Shown here piece after piece: positions 27,996-35,000 of a DNA stretch of 64,000 nucleotides (positions are counted from its first letter, which is position 1; each line of letters starts with the position of its first letter). The notes under the pieces were generated by a model, which saw nothing but the letters and a program-made list of their open reading frames with translations, made no database searches and was not told the origin of the DNA. This DNA comes from Paracoccus liaowanqingii (GTDB lineage Bacteria; Pseudomonadota; Alphaproteobacteria; Rhodobacterales; Rhodobacteraceae): positions 62,001-126,000 of the forward strand of contig NZ_CP040764.1 of assembly GCF_004683865.2 (NCBI RefSeq), given 5' to 3'. The position numbers and the translations under genes were made by a program.

Positions 27996-29048
27996 TCAGG
28001 CCGCGCCGGGCGTGCCATAGCGCGTGCGCGCCTCGCGGAAGGACATCAGGCGGCCCAGCTTCTCGTCCCACAGGTGCAGGTTGACCGAGCGCAGGCTTTC
28101 GCCAAGCGTCAGCCGCTGCGCCTGCGCCAGCTCGGCATGGTCGCGCAGGATCTCGGGCAGGCGATAGAAGGGGATGCGGCTGTAGAGGTGGTGGACGTGA
28201 TGCACGCCGATATTGGCCGTCAGCCAGCGCAGGGGCTGGGGCAGGATGTAATGCGACGACCCGGCCAGGGCGGCGTGATGCAGCTGCCAGTCGGGGGGCT
28301 GGGCCCAATGCGTCTCCTCGAACTGGTGCTGGACGTAAAAGAGCCAGACCCCAAGCGTGCCCGCCACGACCGTGGTCGGCAGGAAGATCAGCAGCACGGG
28401 CGCGGGCCCTGCCAGCCAGATCATGATGCCCAGGATCACCGCCAGCGCCAGATTGGTGCCGAGCGCCGAGGCCCAGAAGCGCCATCCCGCCCGCATCAGC
28501 CCCAAGGGCAGGCGGTTCTGCAGCAGGAAGAGGTAGCTGGGGCCCAGCACGAACAGCACGAGCGGGTGGCGATAGAGCCGATAGAGGAAGCGCCCCCACC
28601 GGCTGCGGCTGCGATATTCCTCGACCGTCAGGGTCATGACGTCGCCGATGCCCCGCTCGTCCAGATTGCCGTGCTGGGCGTGGTGCAGCGAATGGGTGCG
28701 CCGCCAGACGTCGTAGGGGGTCAGCGTCAGCACGCCCAGGCCCCGCCCGATCCAGTCCTGGACCTGGCGGCTCTTGAAGAATGAGGCATGCCCGCAATCG
28801 TGCTGGATGCAGAAGATCCGCACCAAAAACAGCCCGTTCACCATGGCGATGGCCACGGCCAGCAGCCAGCTGTAGGACAATGTGGCCCAAGCCAGCGCCC
28901 AGAGCGCCAAGAAGGGGAGAATCGTCACCACCAGCTCGAACACGCTGCGGAAGGTGGACGGTTCGCGGTATTTTGCCAGGATCTGCACCCATTCCTTGGC
29001 CTGGCGGGGCGCGGCCGGTTGGGAGGCAGCCTGGTTCGGATTCGTCAT
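27996..29048 (-). CDS. Fatty acid desaturase (membrane di-iron)
   Basis: 350 residues from ATG 29048. The three His boxes are present: HDCGH (about residue 99), HSLHH (about 135) and HHVHH (about 285), with four membrane segments between them. The order and ALNRLPLGLMRAG-type loops fit the acyl-lipid desaturase (DesA-like) group. An extension to 29504 would run across the divergent DUF892 promoter and is rejected. It is the first gene of the unit with the ceramidase-like and M20 genes. Confidence 0.88.
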   Translation of the reverse strand: MTNPNQAASQPAAPRQAKEWVQILAKYREPSTFRSVFELVVTILPFLALWALAWATLSYSWLLAVAIAMVNGLFLVRIFCIQHDCGHASFFKSRQVQDWIGRGLGVLTLTPYDVWRRTHSLHHAQHGNLDERGIGDVMTLTVEEYRSRSRWGRFLYRLYRHPLVLFVLGPSYLFLLQNRLPLGLMRAGWRFWASALGTNLALAVILGIMIWLAGPAPVLLIFLPTTVVAGTLGVWLFYVQHQFEETHWAQPPDWQLHHAALAGSSHYILPQPLRWLTANIGVHHVHHLYSRIPFYRLPEILRDHAELAQAQRLTLGESLRSVNLHLWDEKLGRLMSFREARTRYGTPGAA

Positions 29049-29213
29049 GTTCAGCGCCTTATGCCTTTCCAGAGCCGGAAGACGATGGTTAGCACGGATT
29101 GCCCGGTGCCGACTATGGCCCGTTTGATGCAGCAGTGTCGCGGGGTCCATCCTCACGCAGGTGTCATCGCTTCCGGTCCGAAGATCTGACCGATCAGGTC
29201 CGCTTTTGTCAAC

Positions 29214-29238
29214 GGAACATCCGGGCGCTTTCGCGGTT
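29214..29238 (+). promoter_or_regulatory. Candidate EcfG-type general-stress promoter for the DUF892 gene
   Basis: GGAAC - 16 bp - GGTT, ending 54 bp before ATG 29293. DUF892/YciF-type genes are general-stress genes in many alphaproteobacteria, and the spacing to the start is suitable. The rest of the 244-bp gap to the desaturase gene shows no other clear element. Confidence 0.45.
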
Positions 29239-29292
29239 CTTGGGAAACTGAACGATCCAGGCAATTTTGCCGCGACACAGTGAGACAGTATC

Positions 29293-29970
29293 ATGGCCAC
29301 AACAGCCGACGACACGAAGACCAAGACCGCCACCCGCAAGAGCGCCCGCGCCTCGGGTGCCAAATCGACCAAGGCCACCCCCGAGGCCCGCAAGAAGCGG
29401 TCCCAATCGGTGGCCAGCAAGTCCAAGGCCAGCAAGACCGCCCAGAAGGCGCAGTCGAACGGCAAGGGCCTGGCGGACCTGTTCGAGCATGCGCTGGCGG
29501 ACATCTATTACGCCGAGAAGAAGATCTACAAGTCGCTGCCCAAGATGATCAAGGCGGCCGACCATCCCGACCTGATCGCCGCGCTGACCCAGCACCGCGA
29601 GGAGACCGCCGACCAGATCGAGAAGCTGGAGCAGATCTTCGCGCTGCTGGACCAGCGCCCCCGGGCCGAGAAATGCGACGCCATCGACGGCATCCTGGAG
29701 GAGGGCGACGGCCTTCTGGAGGATTTCGGCGACAGCATGGCGGCGGATGCGGCGATCATCTTCAGCTGCCAGGCGGTCGAGCATTACGAGATCACCCGAT
29801 ACGGCTCGATGGCGGCCTTTGCGGATGCGCTTGGCATGGACGAGGCCAAGGCGCTGCTGGACGAGATCCTGGCCCAGGAAAGCGCCACCGACACCAAGCT
29901 GAGCGCGCTGGCCGAGGATTCGGTCAACGATGCCGCCGCCGATTACGACGAGGACAGCGAAGCCGCCTGA
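29293..29970 (+). CDS. DUF892/YciF ferritin-like stress protein with basic N-terminal tail
   Basis: 225 residues. The first about 60 are Lys/Ala/Ser/Thr-rich and histone H1-like (KTKTATRKSARASGAKSTKATPEARKKR...), which suggests DNA or polyanion binding. The helical-bundle domain (about 60-215) has LADLFEHALADIYYAEKKIYKSLPKMIKAA, HREETADQIEKLEQIFALL, CDAIDGILEEGDGLL and VEHYEITRYGSMAAFADALG, the DUF892 pattern with ferritin-like Glu/His ligands. The basic tail is longer than in typical YciF. Function is uncertain; an oxidative or osmotic stress role is inferred from the family. Confidence 0.88.
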   Translation: MATTADDTKTKTATRKSARASGAKSTKATPEARKKRSQSVASKSKASKTAQKAQSNGKGLADLFEHALADIYYAEKKIYKSLPKMIKAADHPDLIAALTQHREETADQIEKLEQIFALLDQRPRAEKCDAIDGILEEGDGLLEDFGDSMAADAAIIFSCQAVEHYEITRYGSMAAFADALGMDEAKALLDEILAQESATDTKLSALAEDSVNDAAADYDEDSEAA

Positions 29971-29995
29971 TCGCGGTTCGCATCGTCCAATCAGG

Positions 29996-30024
29996 AAGGG
30001 GGCCCCGGCAAGGGGCCCCCTTTT
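29996..30024 (+). terminator. Intrinsic terminator after DUF892 gene (bidirectional)
   Basis: AAGGGGGCCCC / GGGGCCCCCTT, 11-bp stem, loop GGCAA, then TT. It is placed between the convergent DUF892 and esterase genes and can serve both. Confidence 0.88.
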
Positions 30025-30028
30025 CGCA

Positions 30029-31195
30029 TCAGTCCAGGAAGAACTTGAGCATCGCCTGCGTGGCCGAGGGGCCGGTCGCGGTGTGGCTGCCCTGCGGGTT
30101 GCCGCCCGACCAGGCGTGGCCCAGCCCCTCGACACGCCAGCTTTCGATGCGCAGTTCGCCTGTCGCATTGCGATAGCGGCCGATCTGGACGTTGCGGCCG
30201 TCCAGCTTGGCGTCGGCGGCGCGGCGCTGCAGACCCTCCTGCCGGTGCAGGGCCTGGGACAGGACCGCATCGCCGTTGCGCGGCGAGACCGTCCCGTCGG
30301 TCGATCCGTGCAGCACGAAGAGGCGGCACCCCACCCCGGTGCCCCGGTCCGACCCGCCCTGCGACATCGCCTGGAAGGCGCCCGACATGTCGCGGGCCGC
30401 GCCGTTGGGCAGGCCCGAATGGCAGGCGACCGCGCCGAAATCATCGGCGAAGACCGCGCCCAGGGTCACGGCCATCGCGCCCCCGGCCGACAGGCCCGCC
30501 GCAAAGCGCAGATCGGGCGGCACCGCGAATTCATGCGCGATGGTGCGGGTCAGGTCGGCCAAGAAGGCGGCCTCGCCGCTGTCCGTGCCGCCGTGGCGGG
30601 CCTCGAACCAGTTCCAGCAGCGGTTCATGTTGGCCTGCGACGGCTGCTTGGGAGCGATCACGATGACGCGGTGCTGCTCGGCGGCCTCGAGGATGCCGGT
30701 GCCGCGCGCGAAGTCGTCGGGATCCTGCGTGCAGCCGTGCAGCAGCAGCAGCAGGCCCGCGGCAGGCTCGCCCGCCAGCGAGGCAGGGACATAGAGGCGC
30801 AGGTCGCGGGTCTCGCCCGCCGCCTGATGGCGCCGCCAGGTCCATTCGGCGCCCTCGGGCAGGACGGGGGCGGGGCCCGAGGCGCGGGCGCCCGGCAGGC
30901 CGGCACCGAAGCCGCCGGTCAGGCCGCCAGAGAGGCCGCCCGCCAGACCACCGGGCAAGCCGCCCGTGAGCCCGCCGCCGCCCATGCCGGGCAGGCGCAG
31001 GTTGCTCAGCAAAGCCTGCATGTCGGGCAGGTCGGGGGCGCTTGCACCCGCACCGGCACCGGGTGCCGCATCGGGCGCCGCGCCGATCCCGCCCGAGCCG
31101 AGGCCCGTCTGGATCATCTGTGTCGCCTCGGACAGTTGGCCCGCACGCATCAGGCGGGTGATCTCGGCCATGTTCATCTGGATCGGTTTGGTCAT
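30029..31195 (-). CDS. PHB-depolymerase-like esterase (alpha/beta hydrolase)
   Basis: 388 residues from ATG 31195. Residues about 1-70 are helical (MNMAEITRLMRAGQLSEATQMIQ). A Gly/Leu repeat tract (about 71-105, repeated GGLx units) acts as linker. The catalytic domain (about 120-388) has LLLLLHGCTQDPDDFA (oxyanion region), GLSAGGAMAVTLG (nucleophile Ser), HGSTDGTV (Asp) and GLGHAWSGG (His). It is the type 1 catalytic domain of short-chain PHA depolymerases and feruloyl-type esterases. No signal peptide is evident. It lies 1 bp after the ribbon-helix-helix gene. Confidence 0.85.
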   Translation of the reverse strand: MTKPIQMNMAEITRLMRAGQLSEATQMIQTGLGSGGIGAAPDAAPGAGAGASAPDLPDMQALLSNLRLPGMGGGGLTGGLPGGLAGGLSGGLTGGFGAGLPGARASGPAPVLPEGAEWTWRRHQAAGETRDLRLYVPASLAGEPAAGLLLLLHGCTQDPDDFARGTGILEAAEQHRVIVIAPKQPSQANMNRCWNWFEARHGGTDSGEAAFLADLTRTIAHEFAVPPDLRFAAGLSAGGAMAVTLGAVFADDFGAVACHSGLPNGAARDMSGAFQAMSQGGSDRGTGVGCRLFVLHGSTDGTVSPRNGDAVLSQALHRQEGLQRRAADAKLDGRNVQIGRYRNATGELRIESWRVEGLGHAWSGGNPQGSHTATGPSATQAMLKFFLD

Positions 31196-31196
31196 C

Positions 31197-31619
31197 TTAC
31201 AGTCCTTTTTTCGGGCGGCAGGCGTCGAGGGCCGACTTGACCCCCGCATCCGCCTGAAGGGTTCCCAGAACCTCGATGGTCCTGATCGTTTGGGTGACGA
31301 GGTCGGCGGGAATGTCGCGGGCGAATCGGGCCAGCCCGATCACCCGCAGGTCCAGCATCTGGTTGGCGGCCTTCAGGCCCTGCAACTCGGCCAGGGTGAC
31401 GTCGCGCAGGCCCATGACGAAGTCGTCGCGGATGATGGTGGGGGCCACCGCCGTGTCGTGGCGGTCCAGCTGTGCGCGGATCGCGGTGCGGATCAGGTCG
31501 CTGCGGCTGGCATAGAACCCCTCGCGCACCAGAAGGTCGATCCGTCCCAGATCGACGAAGCCCAGGTTGATGGTGATCTTTTCGGTGTCCGCGCTGCGGG
31601 CCGGTGATGGTGATGCCAT
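31197..31619 (-). CDS. CopG-type ribbon-helix-helix regulator
   Basis: 140 residues. An RHH domain at about 12-55 (ITINLGFVDLGRIDLLVREGFYASRSDLIRTAIRAQL) is followed by an uncharacterised helical C-terminal region. AGAGGAA precedes ATG 31619. It is co-transcribed with, and immediately upstream of, the esterase gene. A perfect palindrome 20 bp upstream of the start is the obvious autoregulatory site. Confidence 0.8.
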   Translation of the reverse strand: MASPSPARSADTEKITINLGFVDLGRIDLLVREGFYASRSDLIRTAIRAQLDRHDTAVAPTIIRDDFVMGLRDVTLAELQGLKAANQMLDLRVIGLARFARDIPADLVTQTIRTIEVLGTLQADAGVKSALDACRPKKGL

Positions 31620-31638
31620 GTCATGTTCCTCTGTCTAC

Positions 31639-31652
31639 CATCCATATGGATG
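31639..31652. promoter_or_regulatory. Palindromic operator upstream of the RHH regulator
   Basis: CATCCATATGGATG, 14-bp perfect palindrome. RHH dimers bind short symmetric sites of this size near their own promoters. The rest of the 31620-31915 gap is less GC-rich. It has a small hairpin AGGACG-CTG-CGTCCT at 31801-31815 and a weak GGAACC...CGTC pair at 31733/31754. Confidence 0.55.
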
Positions 31653-31915
31653 TCTGACGGAGGGTTTGCGACTTGATCTTTGTCAATTCGGACGGAAATC
31701 GTCACAACGCCGCGACGCCCCGCAAGCGGGGGGGAACCAGCGGGTCCGTCAGGCGTCAGGTTCTTGCGCGTGAGGGAAACCGCCGGCGGGACGCCTGAAA
31801 AGGACGCTGCGTCCTGTTGTCCTGCTTGGCGTGCAAATCAGTCAATTGAACCGGATTGGTAATTGACAACCGTAGGATAAAGTCCACAACGGATCGGGCC
31901 GAGGAGGCGCGTGAC

Positions 31916-32164
31916 ATGCTTGTTGGAATGATCGGAACTTCCGTCCTGGTCGGCCTCATCGCAGCGCTGGCGATGGCTTTCAGCGGCGCCGATCTGCTGA
32001 CCGCGTTCCTGCAGGGCTATGTGGGGGGCGGGGTCGCATCCATGGTCGTGCTGGCCACCGCCCTGTCCCTGCGCGACCGCCTGTCCCGCCGGGCCGAGGA
32101 GCGGCGCGACCGGCTAGCAGCCGGTGGCGCGCAGCACAATCCGGAAGGTCCGTACAATCAGTGA
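31916..32164 (+). CDS. Small two-helix membrane protein, function unknown
   Basis: 82 residues from ATG 31916, chosen because GAGGAGG lies 8 bp upstream; the frame is open from 31856 without a better signal. There are two hydrophobic segments (about 5-27 and 35-55), then a strongly basic tail ([19 protein letters not shown]). It is not assigned to a family. The last 51 bp overlap the convergent exoY gene. It may be related to the polysaccharide cluster by position only. Confidence 0.55.
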   Translation: MLVGMIGTSVLVGLIAALAMAFSGADLLTAFLQGYVGGGVASMVVLATALSLRDRLSRRAEERRDRLAAGGAQHNPEGPYNQ

Positions 32165-32791
32165 CAGGTCCATCGACAGGCTGACCTCTTCGCAATAGCG
32201 CTGGTCATAGACCGACCGGGCCGCGAAGGTGGTGCCGTTGCGCTCGGACACCTGCCACAAGCCGGTCAGGCCGGGGCGGTGCAGGGCATAGTAGGACCCG
32301 GGATACATGGACCGCTGTTCGGTCATCATCGGACGGGGGCCCACCAGGCTCATCTGGCCGAACAGAACGTTCAGCAGCTGCGGCAGCTCGTCCAGCGAGG
32401 TCTTGCGCAGGATGCGGCCCACGCGGGTGATGCGGGGATCGTCGCGCAGCTTCTGGTGATGGTCCCATTCGATCCGGGCTGCGGGGTTCGCTTGCAGATG
32501 GGCGGTCAGCAGGGCATCGGCCCCGGGCCTCATCGTGCGGAACTTGTACATGCGGAAGGGCGTCCAGGCCCGGCCAAGTCGTTCCTGGACATAGAACGGC
32601 GAGCGCCCGTCCAGCATCACCGCCAGGGCCACCACCACCAGGAAGGGCAGCAGGATCGGCAGGGCGATCAGAATGAGGAAGGTGTCCAGAAGGCGCTTGC
32701 CTCCCTGGACGTAAAGTCCTTGCGTATCAAGCGACAGATCGAGCGCCGGATCCGAGGTCAGGCCGTTTCCAGCCTCGTTGTGGTGAGCCAT
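32114..32791 (-). CDS. exoY: ExoY-type undecaprenyl-phosphate sugar phosphotransferase, copy 1
   Basis: 225 residues. It transfers a sugar 1-phosphate to undecaprenyl phosphate to start a repeat unit at the inner membrane. One N-terminal helix (about 33-58) precedes the bacterial sugar-transferase domain: [54 protein letters not shown] and [18 protein letters not shown]. It is short, like ExoY, without the multi-helix N-terminus of WbaP. GGAG precedes the ATG. A close paralogue lies at 61948-62628 in the same orientation, and the two bracket the NRPS/PKS genes. Confidence 0.92.
   Translation of the reverse strand: MAHHNEAGNGLTSDPALDLSLDTQGLYVQGGKRLLDTFLILIALPILLPFLVVVALAVMLDGRSPFYVQERLGRAWTPFRMYKFRTMRPGADALLTAHLQANPAARIEWDHHQKLRDDPRITRVGRILRKTSLDELPQLLNVLFGQMSLVGPRPMMTEQRSMYPGSYYALHRPGLTGLWQVSERNGTTFAARSVYDQRYCEEVSLSMDLSLIVRTFRIVLRATGC
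32375..32456. repeat. 82-bp near-identical direct repeat, copy A (within exoY copy 1)
   Basis: It matches 62209-62290 at 79 of 82 positions by direct comparison and encodes the [10 protein letters not shown] region. Same orientation, about 29.8 kb apart, so recombination between copies would delete the whole biosynthetic block. Confidence 0.85.
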
Positions 32792-33599
32792 GTGACAACT
32801 CCGGCCTGGGAACCAGTAAAAAAGACCACGTTTTCAAGATGAAGACCGACCGTGTCTCATTCATCGGCAACGGGTTCTGTCTACCGGTGCAGTTCAGGTA
32901 TTGATAGTTGTCTAAAAAGAGAAGTTTGGTTTAAAAATAGGAATATCCGAGCCTGCCGCGCAGGCGGCCGGTGCGGGGAAAACCGGGGCGGTCGATCCGG
33001 TCATTCCTGCAGTGATCCTGCCCCGCATGGGTCCGGGGAGGGGGCCTGTCGCATCAGATCAGCTCGACCTCCCCTGACAGAAGGCCCGAATCGATGCCGC
33101 CCAGGTTGAGTAACCCGCCATCCCGAAGATCGCGGTCAAGACAGAGACGGTCGCCCAGGTGCAGAACGTCCGGCTCCCACGGGGTATCGGTCCTGGCCGT
33201 CCCCCGCAGGATCTCGATTCTGGTCGTTCCGCGAATCCTGAGCATTTTTGTCTCTGCACTAAGCTGTCCCGGATATGTGCTAACCCAGAATTGTCCGGCA
33301 GAGAGGCCCGATCTTCGTCCGGAGGCGCCGAGCGGCGGGAAGTTGCAAATGTACAGCTTTGTTCAGCAGATTTTTGCCTAAGAAAAACATGCATATGCAT
33401 CATGTTGCTTCCTGAAGTTGCAGCCGGTGCGGTCGCGTGCTGCCAGCGGCTGAGCCGCGGCCCCCTCGGGCAGCCGTCCGCTTGGGCAGGCGGACGGTAC
33501 GGCACGGACCTTGGGCGCAGACCCGCGCAGATCGTCGTAGCCTCGCGCAAGGGTTTGAGTTACCGTCCCGTTCAGTCGTTTCCAGTAAGGTTGTCCTGC
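32792..33599. other. 808-bp mostly non-coding, AT-richer region between exoY and GT4
   Basis: It contains an AT-rich stretch around 32900-32950 with TGTCTAAAAAG (32909-32919), which is also found upstream of the second exoY. There is a hairpin GCCTGC-CGC-GCAGGC (32951-32965) and the palindrome ATGCATATGCAT (33389-33400). A further hairpin CCGTCCGC/GCGGACGG (33474-33497) lies ahead of the GT4 gene. The exoY promoter (leftward) and the GT4 promoter (rightward) must lie here. One weak reading frame is listed separately. Confidence 0.6.
33054..33245 (-). CDS. Doubtful small ORF, 63 residues
   Basis: MLRIRGTTRIEILRG... ending LLSGEVELI. No family is recognised and no clear ribosome site precedes it. 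GC at third positions is visibly lower than in neighbours. The weak support is that the frame is not the shadow of another gene and that a small hairpin lies about 90 bp beyond its stop. It could be a gene remnant. Confidence 0.22.
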   Translation of the reverse strand: MLRIRGTTRIEILRGTARTDTPWEPDVLHLGDRLCLDRDLRDGGLLNLGGIDSGLLSGEVELI

Positions 33600-34874
33600 A
33601 TGCCCCACCGCCCGCGTGTCCTGATCATCGCCGAGGCGGCCAATCCGGAATGGGTGTCGGTTCCCCTGGTCGGCTGGTCCCTGGCCCAAGCGATGCGCCG
33701 CCGTGCCCATGTCCATGTCGTGACGCAGACCCGCAACCGCGACGCCTTCGTCCGCGCCGGGCTGGTCGAGGGGCAGGATTTCACCGCCATCGACAGCGAG
33801 GCCGTGGCGGCGCCCATGTACCGGCTGGCCAACCTGCTGCGCATGGGCAGCGGCAAGGGCTGGACCATGGTCACCGCCATCGCCTCGCTCAGCTATCCCT
33901 ATTTCGAGCGGCTGGTCTGGAAGAAGTTCGGCGCCCGCATCCAGGCCGGGGAATTCGACGTGGTGCATCGAATCACGCCGCTGTCGCCGACCATCGCCTC
34001 GTCTCTGGCGCCCAAGGTGGCGGCGGCCAAGGTGCCCTTCGTGCTGGGCCCCCTGAACGGCGGCGTGCCCTGGCCCAAGGGTTTCGACAGCGAACGGCGG
34101 CGCGAGCGCGAATGGCTGTCCTATGTGCGCGGCGCCTACAAGGCGAACCCGGCGCATCGCAAGATGCTGCGGTCCTCGGCGCTGATCATCGCCGGATCGC
34201 GCCACACCGCCGGAGAGATCCCGGCCGCCCATCAGCACAAGACCGTCTGGCTGCCCGAGAATGCCATCGACCCCGCCCGCTTCAACCTGACCGCCCCGCA
34301 GGACCTGACCGGCCCGCTGCGCGCCTGCTTCCTGGGCCGCCTGGTGCCCTACAAGGGCCCCGACATGCTGCTGGAGGCCGCGGCGCCCCTGATGCGCGAG
34401 GGCAAGCTGGTCCTGGACATGATCGGCGACGGGCCGATGGCGGACGATCTGCGCGCGCAGGCCGAGCGGCTGCAGATTTCCCATGCCGTCACCTTCCACG
34501 GGCATCTGCCCCATGACCAGGTCCAGCCGGTGCTGGCGCGGGCGAACCTGATGACCTTCCCCTCGATCCGCGAATTCGGCGGCGGCGTCGTGCTGGAGGC
34601 GATGGCCCTGGGCGTCGTCCCGATGGTCGTCGACTATGCGGGCCCGGGCGAGCTGGTGACCGGAGAGACGGGCTATCTGATCCCGGTGGGTCCGCGCCCG
34701 CGCATCGTCGCGGCCTTCCGCGCGGCGCTGGAGGCGCTGGCCGCCGACCCCTCGGGCCTGCCCGTCAAGGCGCAGGCGGCGCGGCGCACGGCGCTGGCCG
34801 ACTTCACCTGGGACGCCAAGGCGGCCCGGATCCTGGCCTTCTATGCCGCGATCCCCGACCTGCAGGCCGCCTGA
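33600..34874 (+). CDS. Glycosyltransferase family 4
   Basis: 424 residues from ATG 33600 (AAGG upstream). GT-B fold: the N-terminal acceptor lobe (VLIIAEAANPEWVSVPLVGWSLAQAM) has GPLNGGVPWPKGF, and the C-terminal donor lobe has LRACFLGRLVPYKGPDMLLEAAAPLM, MIGDGPMADDLR and the E-x7-E type segment FPSIREFGGGVVLEAMALGVVPMV. It adds one sugar of the repeat unit on the cytoplasmic face. It is 126 bp before the NRPS gene on the same strand. Confidence 0.88.
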   Translation: MPHRPRVLIIAEAANPEWVSVPLVGWSLAQAMRRRAHVHVVTQTRNRDAFVRAGLVEGQDFTAIDSEAVAAPMYRLANLLRMGSGKGWTMVTAIASLSYPYFERLVWKKFGARIQAGEFDVVHRITPLSPTIASSLAPKVAAAKVPFVLGPLNGGVPWPKGFDSERRREREWLSYVRGAYKANPAHRKMLRSSALIIAGSRHTAGEIPAAHQHKTVWLPENAIDPARFNLTAPQDLTGPLRACFLGRLVPYKGPDMLLEAAAPLMREGKLVLDMIGDGPMADDLRAQAERLQISHAVTFHGHLPHDQVQPVLARANLMTFPSIREFGGGVVLEAMALGVVPMVVDYAGPGELVTGETGYLIPVGPRPRIVAAFRAALEALAADPSGLPVKAQAARRTALADFTWDAKAARILAFYAAIPDLQAA

Positions 34875-35000
34875 TCCCGCAGGATCCGCCCGTTCAAGGG
34901 GGCTTGTTTGCCTTGACACCCTGATGGCATGCTGGCACGCCGGACGATGATGTAAACCAGATCGTTCTTGGTTTCCACAACTGCGGGTAGGCATAGCCAG

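Noticed and set aside
29049..29504. 152-codon N-terminal extension of the desaturase
   Set aside because: It would cross the divergent DUF892 gene and its promoter; homologues start near the ATG at 29048.
31733..31757. GGAACC-N15-CGTC as a third EcfG promoter upstream of the small membrane protein
   Set aside because: The last base of the -10 box differs and it is about 160 bp from the start; too weak to list as a feature.
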